DNA of 64,000 bases, from contig NZ_QJUM01000007.1 in NCBI RefSeq assembly GCF_004327355.1, forward strand, positions 62,001 through 126,000, in the 5' to 3' direction. The DNA comes from Phytopseudomonas dryadis. Its GTDB lineage: Bacteria > Pseudomonadota > Gammaproteobacteria > Pseudomonadales > Pseudomonadaceae. This document shows, piece after piece, positions 9,290 to 18,330 of this stretch; positions within the stretch are counted from its first letter, which is position 1; each line of letters opens with the position of its first letter. Below the pieces are notes generated by a model. That model was not told where the DNA came from. It searched no databases and worked only from the letters and a program-made list of their open reading frames with translations. The position numbers and the translations under genes were made by a program.

Positions 9290-10555
9290 TCAGTTGGACT
9301 TCACCGGGGTGTCGCCTTTCTTGTCGTTGCCTTCGATGTATGGGCTCCAGGGCTGGGCGCGAACCGGGCCGTCGGTTTCCCAGACCACCGAGAACTGGCC
9401 GTCGTCCTGGACTTCGCCGATCATCACCGGCTTGTGCAGGTGGTGGTTCTTCTCGTCCATCTTCAGGGTGAAACCGCTCGGCGCGGCGAATTCCTGGCCG
9501 GCCATGGCTTCACGTACCTTGTCGACGTCGGTGGTACCGGCTTTCTCGACCGCCTGGGCCCACATGTGCAGGCCGACGTAGGTGGCTTCCATCGGGTCGT
9601 TGGTGACCACGGTGTCGGCGTTCGGCAGCTTCTTGGCCTTGGCGTAGGCTTTCCAGTTGGCGACGAACTGCTCGTTGACCGGGTTCTCCACCGACTGGAA
9701 GTAGTTCCACGCGGCGAGGTGGCCGACCAGCGGCTTGGTGTCGATACCGCGCAGTTCTTCTTCGCCCACCGAGAAGGCCACCACCGGGACGTCGGTGGCT
9801 TCGATGCCCTGGTTGGCCAGCTCTTTATAGAACGGCACGTTGGAGTCGCCGTTGACGGTGGAGACCACCGCGGTCTTGCCGCCGGCGGAGAACTTCTTGA
9901 TGTTGGCGACGATGGTCTGGTAATCGCTGTGGCCGAACGGCGTGTAGACCTCTTCGATGTCCTTGTCCTGCACGCCCTTGCTGTGCAGGAAGGCGCGCAG
10001 GATCTTGTTGGTGGTGCGCGGGTAGACGTAGTCGGTGCCGAGCAGGAAGAAGCGCTTGGCCGCACCGCCGTCTTCGCTGAGCAGGTATTCCACCGCCGGG
10101 ATCGCCTGCTGGTTCGGCGCGGCGCCGGTGTAGAACACGTTCGGCGACATTTCCTCGCCCTCGTACTGCACCGGGTAGAACAGCAGGCCGTTGAGTTCCT
10201 CGTAGACCGGCAGTACCGATTTGCGCGACACGCTGGTCCAGCAGCCGAAGGTCACCGCGACCTTGTCCTGGGTCAGCAACTGGCGACCGCGCTCGGCGAA
10301 CAGCGGCCAGTTGGAGGCCGGGTCGACCACTACCGGCTCGAGCTGCTTGCCGAGCACGCCGCCCTTGGCGTTGATCTCGTCGATGGTCATCAGCGCCATG
10401 TCCTTCAGCGAGGTCTCCGAGATGGCCATGGTGCCGGACAGCGAGTGCAGGATGCCGACCTTGATGGTCTCGGCGGCCTGCAGCGTCCAGCTCATGCCCA
10501 TGGCGACGAGGGAGGCGGACAGGGTGAAGGCCTTGATCAGGCTGCGACGTTGCAT
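9290..10555 (-). CDS. urtA: Urea ABC transporter substrate-binding protein UrtA
   Basis: A 421-residue periplasmic binding protein. The signal peptide MQRRSLIKAFTLSASLVAMG ends near LQA-AETIKVGILHSLSGTMA, the hallmark start of UrtA/AmiC-like type I periplasmic binding proteins. FYPVQYEGEEMSPNVFYTGA and LLGTDYVYPRTTNKI are typical UrtA segments. The start at 10555 is chosen over a 22-codon longer frame because GGAG sits correctly upstream and the signal peptide begins there. Only 59 bases separate it from the GntR gene, which suggests one transcript. Confidence 0.95.
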   Translation of the reverse strand: MQRRSLIKAFTLSASLVAMGMSWTLQAAETIKVGILHSLSGTMAISETSLKDMALMTIDEINAKGGVLGKQLEPVVVDPASNWPLFAERGRQLLTQDKVAVTFGCWTSVSRKSVLPVYEELNGLLFYPVQYEGEEMSPNVFYTGAAPNQQAIPAVEYLLSEDGGAAKRFFLLGTDYVYPRTTNKILRAFLHSKGVQDKDIEEVYTPFGHSDYQTIVANIKKFSAGGKTAVVSTVNGDSNVPFYKELANQGIEATDVPVVAFSVGEEELRGIDTKPLVGHLAAWNYFQSVENPVNEQFVANWKAYAKAKKLPNADTVVTNDPMEATYVGLHMWAQAVEKAGTTDVDKVREAMAGQEFAAPSGFTLKMDEKNHHLHKPVMIGEVQDDGQFSVVWETDGPVRAQPWSPYIEGNDKKGDTPVKSN

Positions 10556-10614
10556 AGGGCGATCTCCATTCACGAACGGGTTAAGTGATTGTGTTGTTAT
10601 TGAGGGACATCGGG

Positions 10615-11340
10615 TCACCGCGGTGCCGGCATGGCCCGCTGTCGGGCGCTGTGCAACCTGTGCAGGGTGATCTTGCGCACTTGTGCCTTGCTCACCTCGA
10701 TGTGAGTCCTCAGCAATAGCTGTGCCTCTTCGCCGCGGCGCGCCAGGATCGCGTCGAGTATCCGCGCGTGTTCGTCATAGGTGGCGTGCACCCGCGGCGC
10801 CTGGGTGAAGTCCAGGCGCCTGATGATGCGGATCTTTTCACTGACCTCACGGTGCAATCGGGCCATTTCGCGGTTGCCGGCGATCTCCAGCAATTGGCAG
10901 TGGAAGCGCTCGTCGAGCTGGGCAACCAGGGCGCCGTCATGCAGGCGTTGCTCGTGATGCACCATCCAGGTGCGCGTCAGTGCCTCCAGGGCAGGCGACT
11001 GCTCGCCTATGGGGCGCACGCACAGCCGTCTCACCGCTTCCAGCTCGAGCACGATGCGCACCTCGTAGAGTTCCTCGAAATGCTCGAAGTCGAATGGCCT
11101 GACCTGCCAGCCACTGCGGAAGTACAGCTCCAGGTAGCCCTCGCGCTCCAGGCGATGGAGCGCCTGGCGCACCGGCGTGCGGCTGGCCGCCATGCGTTCG
11201 GCCACGTCGCCTTCGCTGAAGCGGTCGCCCGGCAGCAGGCGGAACTCGAAAATGTCGTCCTTGAGCTGCAGGTAGATGCGCCCGGCGAGGTTTTCCGGGC
11301 GTTCCTTGCGGCGTCTTGGGCTGGAACCGGCCAGTTGCAT
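10615..11340 (-). CDS. GntR-family regulator with FCD effector domain
   Basis: A 241-residue regulator. The winged helix spans residues about 15-85 (GRIYLQLKDDIFEFRLLPGD then VAERMAASRTPVRQALHRLE). An all-helical FCD ligand domain follows, with metal-ligand-like His and Asp residues (FHCQLLEIAGNREM, YDEHARILDAI). It lies inside the nitrogen operon between the allophanate hydrolase and urtA, all in one direction, so it probably tunes urea or allophanate use. The ligand is unknown. The start at 11340 (MQLAGS) excludes a long upstream extension that overlaps the neighbouring gene. Confidence 0.87.
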   Translation of the reverse strand: MQLAGSSPRRRKERPENLAGRIYLQLKDDIFEFRLLPGDRFSEGDVAERMAASRTPVRQALHRLEREGYLELYFRSGWQVRPFDFEHFEELYEVRIVLELEAVRRLCVRPIGEQSPALEALTRTWMVHHEQRLHDGALVAQLDERFHCQLLEIAGNREMARLHREVSEKIRIIRRLDFTQAPRVHATYDEHARILDAILARRGEEAQLLLRTHIEVSKAQVRKITLHRLHSARQRAMPAPR

Positions 11341-11408
11341 GCTGGTGTACCTCGGGATCTCGCGGGCCTGGCCCCGGGCGGCCCGGCCGCGGCGGGCGAG
11401 GCAGCGGT

Positions 11409-13205
11409 TTACGTCCGCGTGCTGGCGACAAAGGCGCGCCAGCCGCCGAAGCTGGTGATGTCGCGGGCGTCGCTCAAGGCCCAGGGTTCGCAGATGAAGC
11501 CTTTCACCCAGCGCCCATCGACCAGTTGCACGTTGCCGATACCCAGGGGCGGCGGGATCTCGGCGACGAACTCGCCGAAGCGTGCCAGCGGTATGTCCCA
11601 TAGTTCGACGATGATCGAGCTGCCATCGGCCGTGCGGGCCAGGCCCGGCTTCGGCGGTACGCTGCCGGCCAGGGCATGCAGGCGGTAGTCCGCGGAGGTC
11701 AGGGTCTGTTCCACCAGCACCGCCGCGCGGCTGGTCAGCTGGAAGTTCAGCGGCATGCCGGTCAGGTGGGCGCCGACCACCGCCAGGCGCACGCTGCCCG
11801 GGCACGCTGCAAGGCTCGCCTGCTGCGGCGGCAGCGCCCGCCCGGTGGCGCCGAGCGGCAGGTCCAGGCTGGCTTGCCAGCGCTTGCCGAAGGCCGCCAG
11901 GGCATGGTCGTGCCAGGCCGGCGCGAGCAGGGTGATACCGGCGGGCAGGCCGTCCTCACGCAGGCCGGCGGGCAGGGCCAGGGCGGACAGGTCGGCGAGG
12001 TTGGTGAAATTGGTGTAGGTGCCGAACTGGCTGTTGAACAGCACGGGCTCGACTTGCATCTCGGCCAGACTGCGGATGGTCGGCGAGGTGGGTACCACCA
12101 GTGCATCGAAACCGGCCAGGGCGTCATTGATCGCGCGGCTCAGTTCGGCACGCCGGTACTCGGCCTTGTAGGCGTCGCAGGCGCTGTACTTGTGGCCGTT
12201 GTCGATGATGCCGCGCACGACCGGGTCGATATGCTCCGGCGCCACGCCCTCCACCGCGACCGTGCGCTCGGCAACCCAGGGCCCGTAGTACAGCTGCTCG
12301 GCCAGCTCGCGGAAGGGGCCGAAGTCGATGGGCTGCAATGTCACACCCAGGGCTCGCAACTTCTCCAGTGCCTGTTCGAACACCGCCTGAGTCTGCGTAT
12401 CGCCAAAGAACTCCAGGCTGTCCGGCATGGCGAAAGTCGGAGCGGATTTCATGCCGACGGGGGCGCTGTTGGGGTTGATGCGTGAGTAGGCATCCTTGGC
12501 GTCGTAACCGCCGGCGATGTCGGCGACGGTTTCGGCGTCGCCGACCGTGAGGGCGAACACCGAGATGCAATCGACCGTACGACAGGCCGGCACCAGGCCG
12601 GTGTTGGGCAGCCAGCCCTTGGTCGGCTTGAGCCCGACGATATTGTTGAAGCCCGCCGGTACCCGGCCGGAGCCGGCCGTGTCGGTGCCCAGGGAGAACG
12701 GCACCAGGCCGCGCGCGACCACGCTGGCCGAGCCGGAGCTGGAACCGCCGCTGACATACTCGGGGTTGAAGCTGTTGCCGACGGCACCATGGGGCGAGCG
12801 GGTACCGACCAGGCCGGTGGCGAACTGATCGAGATTGGTCTTGCCGATCAGGACGGCGCCGGCGGCGCGCAGGCGGGCCACGGCGGTGGCGTCCCGCTTG
12901 GCGGCATAGGCGAATTCGGGGCAGGCGGCGGTGGTCGGCCAGCCGGCGGCATCGATATTGTCCTTGATGGCGAAGGGCACGCCATACAGCGGCAGCTTGT
13001 CGTGCTGGCCCCCGGCCGCTTCCAGCAGGCCCTGCAGTTCGTGCAATTGGGCGTCGAGCTGTGCGCCGCTGGCCAGGGCGATCCAGGCATTGTCGCTGCG
13101 ATCCAGGTGCGCGAGCAGGGCGTGCAACAGGTCGGCGGGCTGTGCGGCGCCGCGGTAGGCCTGTTGCCAGTCGGCGAGGGTGAAGGCGATGGGGGCGTTG
13201 GACAT
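11409..13205 (-). CDS. atzF: Allophanate hydrolase
   Basis: A 598-residue amidase-signature enzyme that splits allophanate into ammonia and CO2. The catalytic triad can be placed by spacing: Lys81 (AIKDN), cis-Ser155 (SGGSSSGSA) and Ser179 (GTDTAGSG). The C-terminal 130 residues match the extra domain of allophanate hydrolases (FNFQLTSRAAVLVE, LWDIPLARFGEFV). ATG 13220 is a possible alternative start. The usual partner, urea carboxylase, is absent from the neighbourhood, and no urease is present in the window. A sigma-54 promoter motif lies directly upstream. It could work with an unlinked urea carboxylase, or in biuret or triazine-type degradation. Confidence 0.9.
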   Translation of the reverse strand: MSNAPIAFTLADWQQAYRGAAQPADLLHALLAHLDRSDNAWIALASGAQLDAQLHELQGLLEAAGGQHDKLPLYGVPFAIKDNIDAAGWPTTAACPEFAYAAKRDATAVARLRAAGAVLIGKTNLDQFATGLVGTRSPHGAVGNSFNPEYVSGGSSSGSASVVARGLVPFSLGTDTAGSGRVPAGFNNIVGLKPTKGWLPNTGLVPACRTVDCISVFALTVGDAETVADIAGGYDAKDAYSRINPNSAPVGMKSAPTFAMPDSLEFFGDTQTQAVFEQALEKLRALGVTLQPIDFGPFRELAEQLYYGPWVAERTVAVEGVAPEHIDPVVRGIIDNGHKYSACDAYKAEYRRAELSRAINDALAGFDALVVPTSPTIRSLAEMQVEPVLFNSQFGTYTNFTNLADLSALALPAGLREDGLPAGITLLAPAWHDHALAAFGKRWQASLDLPLGATGRALPPQQASLAACPGSVRLAVVGAHLTGMPLNFQLTSRAAVLVEQTLTSADYRLHALAGSVPPKPGLARTADGSSIIVELWDIPLARFGEFVAEIPPPLGIGNVQLVDGRWVKGFICEPWALSDARDITSFGGWRAFVASTRT

Positions 13206-13246
13206 GCTCTGAGATTCCATCTTGTATCCAAGTTGGGAGGTGTCAG

Positions 13247-13262
13247 AGCAAGACCGGTGCCA
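13247..13262 (-). promoter_or_regulatory. Sigma-54 (-24/-12) promoter of the allophanate/urea operon
   Basis: On the minus strand the sequence is TGGCACCGGTCTTGCT, an exact match to TGGCAC-N5-TTGCW with the required GG-N10-GC spacing. Transcription would start near 13236, giving a short leader to atzF. Sigma-54 control fits NtrC-regulated nitrogen scavenging. I could not identify a convincing NtrC site further upstream. Confidence 0.8.
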
Positions 13263-13441
13263 GAATTTAATACATTGATTTTTAAGGTTTTTGTTTTTAT
13301 ATCTGGTTTTTCGGCGATTGGCTTGGGTGTCATTGCACCGTACCGGGGCCGAGGCTGAAGCCTTTTGGTGCGCACAATAAGCCGCTCGCGCCTCGCTGAC
13401 GCCCGTTGGCTAACGGCCATTCGTGGATGAGGTTCTGTGAC

Positions 13442-13526
13442 CGTGGGAGGGGCCGGGCGGCGATCCGTTTTAGCCGCGATGGGATCGATGAAGCGCGAAG
13501 AGCTCGCGGCTAAAGCCCCTCCCACG
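13442..13526. repeat. Long hairpin with GTGGGAGGGGC / GCCCCTCCCAC ends
   Basis: CGTGGGAGGGGC at 13442-13453 pairs with 13515-13526, and TTAGCCGCGA near 13470 pairs with TCGCGGCTAA at 13504-13513. This is another intergenic palindrome of the Pseudomonas REP/ERIC type. Together with the next two elements it fills the 544-base gap between atzF and the HAD gene, along with the sigma-54 promoter and an AT-rich stretch (13266-13310). Confidence 0.65.
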
Positions 13527-13580
13527 AAAACTAGCCGTTGCTCTGTTTCAATGATGGTGTCCTTGAGGCGACCCTGCAGC

Positions 13581-13634
13581 TCGTAGGATGGGTGAAACCC
13601 ATCAATATTCCGATGGGTTTCACCCATCCTACGA
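13581..13634. repeat. Perfect 23-base inverted repeat (GTAGGATGGGTGAAACCC family)
   Basis: Bases 13581-13603 and 13612-13634 are exact reverse complements with an 8-base loop (AATATTC region). The core GTAGGATGGGTGAAACCC is a palindrome type I know from several Pseudomonas intergenic regions. It has no U-tract, so it is not a classical terminator. Confidence 0.75.
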
Positions 13635-13666
13635 GGTGAAGCTTTATGGTGCGTAAAAAGAGCCGT

Positions 13667-13711
13667 CGTAGGGTGGATCGGGCTGCGTAGGTAAAGCGTC
13701 ATCCACCCTAC
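13667..13711. repeat. GTAGGGTGGA palindromic repeat, copy 2 (short)
   Basis: CGTAGGGTGGAT is matched by ATCCACCCTAC at the other end. The internal part is shorter than in the copies at 4736-4813 and 53762-53851, so it looks like a deletion derivative. Confidence 0.65.
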
Positions 13712-13749
13712 AAACTAGCTTCTAGCTTGCGGCTTGAAGCTTGTCGCTC

Positions 13750-14412
13750 TTACAGGCCCTGCAGCAGAGCGCGGTAATCCTGCACCGCGGTGAATTCCTC
13801 GGTATCTTTCGCGCCTTTGCGGCTATCCGGCTCGCTGACCGCCAGCAGGTGGGCCACGCCGAACTGTCGGGCGCTGCGCAGGATCGGCAGGTTGTCGTCG
13901 ATGAACAGGCTGCGGGCCGGATCGAAGGGCAGGTCCTGCTGCAGGGCGAACCAGAATTGCCCGTCCTCCTTGGGAAAACCGTAGTCGTGGGAGCTGATCA
14001 GGCGATCGAAATAGGGCGCCAGTTCGATGCGCTCCAGCTTCAGCGACAGCGAGTCGCGGTGGGCGTTGGTGATCATCACCACGCGCTTGCCGGCGCTGCG
14101 GATGGCGGCGAGGAAGGTGTCGGCGTCGGGGCGCAGGGCGATCAGGTCGGCCACTTCGCGCTTGAGTTCGCGGATCGACAGGCCCAGTTCGCGGCTCCAG
14201 AAGTCGGTGCAGTACCAGTTCAACTGGCCGGCGTGCTGGCGAAACAGCGGCTGCAGTTCGGCGTCGGCCAGGGCACGGCTGATGCCGTGGTGCTCGGCGT
14301 AGCGCTGGGGCAGGTGTTCCAGCCAGAAGTGGTTGTCGAAGTGCAGGTCGAGCAGGGTACCGTCCATGTCCAGCAGGACGGTGTCGATCCGGGGCCAGGG
14401 CAAGGGGATCAT
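13750..14412 (-). CDS. yrfG: HAD-family GMP/IMP nucleotidase
   Basis: A 220-residue haloacid-dehalogenase-fold phosphatase. Motif I is LLDMDGTLLDL (Asp15 nucleophile, Asp17), motif II is MITNAH, and motif III/IV is the region of GFPKEDGQFW and FIDDNLPIL. Family members dephosphorylate purine nucleoside monophosphates in the cytoplasm. The start at 14412 (MIPLPW) has AGGA upstream. It is divergent from nudE, the same arrangement as in P. aeruginosa. Confidence 0.87.
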   Translation of the reverse strand: MIPLPWPRIDTVLLDMDGTLLDLHFDNHFWLEHLPQRYAEHHGISRALADAELQPLFRQHAGQLNWYCTDFWSRELGLSIRELKREVADLIALRPDADTFLAAIRSAGKRVVMITNAHRDSLSLKLERIELAPYFDRLISSHDYGFPKEDGQFWFALQQDLPFDPARSLFIDDNLPILRSARQFGVAHLLAVSEPDSRKGAKDTEEFTAVQDYRALLQGL

Positions 14413-14546
14413 GGGCTTGGCGGCTTCCTGATGTGCGCGGCGTCGCGATTGTATCCGCTGCCGGTCGTCGTCACGCAATCTCCTGGGCGGAGAATCGGAC
14501 AAGGCACGGTATGATAACCGTTCAGGTCACGCCAAGGACACGCCCC

Positions 14547-15113
14547 ATGCGTCAGAAGCCCACTGTCATCGCCCGAGAAATCGTCGCCAGCAGCCGCTTG
14601 TTCCGCGTCGAGGAAATCCAGCTGCGCTTCGCCAATGGCGCCGAGCGCACCTATGAGCGCCTGGTCGGCAGGGGCTCGGGTTACGGCGCGGTGATGATCG
14701 TGGCGCTGCTCGACAACGAGCATGTGGTGCTGGTCGAGGAATACTGCGGCGGTACCGGCGAGTACGAGCTGTCCCTGCCCAAGGGGCTGATCGAACCGGA
14801 CGAGGACGTGCTCGACGCGGCCAATCGCGAGCTCCAGGAGGAGGCCGGCTACGCGGCGAAGAAGCTGGAGCACCTGACCGAACTGAGCCTGTCGCCGGGC
14901 TACATGAGTCAGAAGATCCAGGTGGTGCTGGCCCGCGACCTGTACCCCAAGAGCCTGCCGGGCGACGAGCCCGAGCCGCTGCGGGTGGACAAGGTCAACC
15001 TGCGCGAGCTGTCGAGCCTGATCCAGCATCCGCAGTTCAGCGAAGGTCGGGCCCTGGCCGCGCTCTATCTGGTGCGCGATCTGCTCGAGCAGCGTGGCGA
15101 GTTGCTGCCATGA
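14547..15113 (+). CDS. nudE: ADP compounds hydrolase NudE
   Basis: A 188-residue Nudix hydrolase acting on ADP-ribose, Ap3A and NADH-type pyrophosphates. The full Nudix box GX5EX7REUXEEXGU is present at residues 80-102 (REXXEE as RELQEEAG). ATG 14547 has AAGGA nine bases upstream. Its last four bases overlap cysQ (ATGA), so the two are translationally coupled. Confidence 0.94.
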   Translation: MRQKPTVIAREIVASSRLFRVEEIQLRFANGAERTYERLVGRGSGYGAVMIVALLDNEHVVLVEEYCGGTGEYELSLPKGLIEPDEDVLDAANRELQEEAGYAAKKLEHLTELSLSPGYMSQKIQVVLARDLYPKSLPGDEPEPLRVDKVNLRELSSLIQHPQFSEGRALAALYLVRDLLEQRGELLP

Positions 15114-15931
15114 GCCATCCCCTGCTGCCGGCGGTGGTGGAACTGGTCGCGCGGGCCGGCGCGGCGATCCTGCCGTACTGGCGTACGGGCGTGCGGGTCA
15201 CGGAGAAGGCCGATGCGTCGCCGGTGACCGCCGCCGACCTGGCCGCGCACCAGGTACTGGCCGAGGGGTTGCTGGCGCTGGATGCCTCGATTCCGGTGTT
15301 GTCCGAGGAGGCGGCCGACATCGCCCTGGACGAGCGTGCCGGCTGGACGCGCTGGTGGCTGGTCGACCCGCTCGACGGCACCAAGGAATTCATCGCCGAC
15401 AGCGAGGAGTTCACCGTCAACGTCGCGTTGATCGAGCGCGGGCGGGTGGTGTTCGGGGTGGTCGGTATTCCCGCCAATGGGCGCTGCTATTACGGCGGTG
15501 CCGGACTGGGGGCCTGGTGTGCCGAGGCCTCCGGGGCGCGGCGGGCCATCACGGTGCGCGCGACGCCGGCGACGGGGCTCACCGTGGTCGCCAGTCGCCG
15601 CCATGGCAGCCCTGAGCAGGAGCGCCTGCTCGCGGCCCTGCAGGCGCGTTGCGGCGTGTTGCAGCGCATCAGTGTCGGCAGTTCGCTGAAGTTCTGCCAG
15701 CTGGCCGAGGGCAGCGCCGATTGCTACCCGCGCCTGGCGCCCACCTCGCAGTGGGACACCGCCGCGGCCCAGGGCGTGCTCGAGGGCGCCGGTGGCGTGG
15801 TGCTCACCCTGCAGGGCGAGCCCTTGAGCTACGAGGCCCGCGAGTCGCTGCTCAACCCCTTCTTCCTGGCCCTGCCGGCCGCCGCCGAATGGCGCTCCAC
15901 CCTGCTCGAGCAGGCGCAACGCCTGGGCTGA
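15110..15931 (+). CDS. cysQ: 3'(2'),5'-bisphosphate nucleotidase CysQ
   Basis: A 273-residue member of the inositol-monophosphatase fold that removes the 3'-phosphate from PAP (and PAPS), a by-product of sulfate activation. The Mg-binding motif WLVDPLDGTKEF (Asp86, Asp89) and the upstream SEE acidic pair (residues 65-67) are intact. A second metal motif lies near SQWDTAAAQGVLEGAGG. It is cotranscribed with nudE. Confidence 0.94.
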   Translation: MSHPLLPAVVELVARAGAAILPYWRTGVRVTEKADASPVTAADLAAHQVLAEGLLALDASIPVLSEEAADIALDERAGWTRWWLVDPLDGTKEFIADSEEFTVNVALIERGRVVFGVVGIPANGRCYYGGAGLGAWCAEASGARRAITVRATPATGLTVVASRRHGSPEQERLLAALQARCGVLQRISVGSSLKFCQLAEGSADCYPRLAPTSQWDTAAAQGVLEGAGGVVLTLQGEPLSYEARESLLNPFFLALPAAAEWRSTLLEQAQRLG

Positions 15932-15940
15932 TCGGCGAAT

Positions 15941-15991
15941 GCCGGTCAGTTGAGCATCTGGCCCGCAAAACGGCGGTTTGCCCTGGCCCTG
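15941..15991 (-). repeat. Dispersed repeat AGGGCCAGGGC...CGCCGTTTTGCGGGCC, copy 1
   Basis: Read on the minus strand it nearly matches 29085-29135 and 47601-47652 (core CGCCGTTTTGCGGGCC). In all three places it adjoins a REP-like palindrome, so the two may form one composite unit. Confidence 0.65.
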
Positions 15992-16104
15992 CAGGCGCCG
16001 CGACCTGGCGGTGATCGGGTGGCTGCGCCGTAGATGCCACTGGATGGCCACAACCCTATCGCGCCGAGGGCGACGCTCCTACCCGGATGGGATAGCCGCT
16101 TTTC

Positions 16105-16197
16105 TGTAGGAGCCGCGCCCTCGCGGCGAATCGTGGCCATAGCGCGATTTTTGCGGCATGGCCACCCTCGCATCGCGCCGAGGTCGGCGCTCCTACA
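16105..16197. repeat. REP-like dispersed palindromic element
   Basis: Begins TGTAGGAGCCGCGCCCTCGC and ends GAGGTCGGCGCTCCTACA. It is the same family as 2166-2256 and 28993-29085. It lies between the convergent cysQ and fabY genes. Confidence 0.7.
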
Positions 16198-16217
16198 CGG
16201 GCGGCGGTATTGGGCTT

Positions 16218-18125
16218 TCAGTCGAGCATGTCGCTGTAGCGCTCGTCCTTGGCGTACACCAGGGGCTGGGCGAAGCCCGGCACCTTGATCTGTTGCGTGC
16301 CGATCTCGATCTGCTGGTCGTCGATCAGGTCGTTGCCGAAGTTGTAGATGATGTCGAACTGGCCGCGCAGGGCCTGCTGGTCGTAGGCCTGGGCCGCGGC
16401 GCGGGTCTCCGCGCGGCGTTCGAGGTAAGCGGCGAAGGCCTGCTCGCCGTGGCGTTTGCGCAGCATGTTCTCGACCAGGCGTGGCGACAGCAGCACCCCG
16501 GTGGCGTTGTTGCCGCCGAAGCCCTTGGAGTTGATGAAGGCCACGTCCAGGGTCTGTTCGTCGAAACGGCGGTCCCGGGTGCTGATGGCCAGCCGCTCCT
16601 GGTGCACGTCGTCGGCGACCTTGTCGATGGTCTTGATGCCTGGCAGCAGGCCGTACCTGAAGGTGCCCAGGGCGGAAATCACCTGGTCGGCGCTGGCGGC
16701 CGCCAGGGAGTGCCCGACGAACGCCTTGACCGCGGTGATCGGCCAGTCGCGGATATCGAAGGCGGCCGCCACCCGGTTCAGCAACTCCGACTCGGTCACC
16801 CGGTTGGCCGGCGTGCTGGAGCCGTGGGCATGGATGAAGCTGTGCCGGCGCACGCCGTCGAGCCCGATCAGCTGGGAGGCGGCGGCCACGGCCTTGGCCA
16901 TGGTCAGGTAGTTGCCCGGGCCGGGCGCGGAAATCGATTTCTTGAAGCCATCGGCGTTGATGAACACGTCGGTGGCCGCGCCGTGGATATCGGCGCCCAG
17001 TTCGATGGCCAGTTCGTCGTCCATCAGCACCAGGTACTGGGTGGATTCGGACAGGGTGAAACCGCAGTTCTCGCCGAACGGACGGCTGGCGCGGCGGAAG
17101 TCGACGTCGTCACGGCCTTCGATCTTGCGCAGGCCTTCCTCGGTGGCGAGTGCACCCATGGCGCCATAACCTTCGATGCACTCTGCCGTCAGGGGGGCCT
17201 CGCTGTTGCCGACCAGGGCCACCCGCGCCTTGCCCGAGTTGATCAGCTCGATGGCTTTCTGCAGGTTGTAGAGGAAGGTGGCGCAGGCGCCGGTCACCGC
17301 CCCGGTAGTACCGACACTGCCCAGTACGTAGGCGTTGATGAAGTCGGCCGGCATGCTGTTCAGGCCCAGAGGACACTGTTTGGCGGTGACCCGGTTGCCG
17401 CGCAGGCGGGCCTGCAGCATGCCGCCGATGCCGAATTCGTCGACCTGGCTCATGATGCTGCCGGAGAACACCGCCACTTCGTCCGGGCGGACATGGTCGA
17501 GGATGTGCGACCACGGCAGGCCGGTGGAGCGCAAGGCATCGGTGGCGCCGACCACCGACAGTTGCAGGCCGCGTGGGTGAAAGTGCGAGTTGTACAGCTC
17601 GCCGGGCTCGAAGCCGCTGGGCAACTGGCCGGCGGACTTGACCGGCAGCGGGCGGTAACTGTCGACCTTCACCTCGCAGCCTTGCAGCAGGGTGACGCGG
17701 ACCTGGTTGCCTTCCAGTTCTTCCAGGCTCCAGCTGGCCGGCAGCGGCTCGGGCAGGTGCTTGCGCTGGGTGACGAAGGTCAGCGGCGTCTCGCCGGCTT
17801 CCATCGGCAGGCTCTTCTGCCAGGGCGCGGCATCGACATCCAGGTGCCGCTTGTCGATGCGACGCACCAGGGTCGAGGCCAGGATCTGCGGGGTGAAGCG
17901 CGCCTCGATCTCGGCCTGGGTCAGCGTCTGGCCATCTTCATCGAGGTAGACGCCGTCGACGACCCGGACCAGCTTCATCATCACGGCCAGGCCGGCGAGG
18001 GTTTCCTCGCGCGCGGCGGGTTCCATCGACTCGATGACGGTGCGGCGGAAACCGTGGTGGAAGGAGCTGCGGCCGGCGGCATTGTAGCCACCGAAACCGA
18101 CGATCACAGGCAGACGAGATTTCAC
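16218..18125 (-). CDS. fabY: Beta-ketoacyl synthase FabY (acetyl-CoA:malonyl-ACP condensing enzyme)
   Basis: A 635-residue protein with the architecture and genomic position of P. aeruginosa FabY (PA5174), which replaces FabH in starting fatty-acid synthesis. The KAS active-site residues are Cys281 (TGACATFLYNL), His434 (HAHGSSTP), and Lys467 and His472 (VKAFVGHSLAAASA). The first 200 residues precede the thiolase core and are characteristic of this long subfamily. In PAO1 arcC lies just downstream; here the neighbour is dctM across a repeat-filled gap. Confidence 0.93.
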   Translation of the reverse strand: MKSRLPVIVGFGGYNAAGRSSFHHGFRRTVIESMEPAAREETLAGLAVMMKLVRVVDGVYLDEDGQTLTQAEIEARFTPQILASTLVRRIDKRHLDVDAAPWQKSLPMEAGETPLTFVTQRKHLPEPLPASWSLEELEGNQVRVTLLQGCEVKVDSYRPLPVKSAGQLPSGFEPGELYNSHFHPRGLQLSVVGATDALRSTGLPWSHILDHVRPDEVAVFSGSIMSQVDEFGIGGMLQARLRGNRVTAKQCPLGLNSMPADFINAYVLGSVGTTGAVTGACATFLYNLQKAIELINSGKARVALVGNSEAPLTAECIEGYGAMGALATEEGLRKIEGRDDVDFRRASRPFGENCGFTLSESTQYLVLMDDELAIELGADIHGAATDVFINADGFKKSISAPGPGNYLTMAKAVAAASQLIGLDGVRRHSFIHAHGSSTPANRVTESELLNRVAAAFDIRDWPITAVKAFVGHSLAAASADQVISALGTFRYGLLPGIKTIDKVADDVHQERLAISTRDRRFDEQTLDVAFINSKGFGGNNATGVLLSPRLVENMLRKRHGEQAFAAYLERRAETRAAAQAYDQQALRGQFDIIYNFGNDLIDDQQIEIGTQQIKVPGFAQPLVYAKDERYSDMLD

Positions 18126-18330
18126 GCAGACACTCCTTCAACTAATTAGATCGGCACGCGCCTGGTGCGGACGGGTACCGGGTCAGCGGATCAAGGCGAG
18201 TGCGCCAGGCCGGGCAAAAGGCGCAGGATCGGCTATCGGGATGCTTATGCTGACGCGATCCATGACTTGCAAGTCACGACTTGATACAAGGTTACTGCAG
18301 GATCGACCCAGGCTACGAGCCTACGAGCTA
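18126..18330. other. Non-coding stretch upstream of fabY
   Basis: No convincing gene. It would contain the fabY promoter. TTGATACAAGGTTACTGCAG (near 18278-18297) is relatively AT-rich, but I see no confident -35/-10 pair. In PAO1 this interval is occupied by arcDABC. Confidence 0.5.

Noticed and set aside
13326..13341. NtrC site upstream of the allophanate/urea operon (GGTGTCATTGCACC)
   Set aside because: The half-sites point outward compared with the GCACC...GGTGC consensus, so the match is not convincing.
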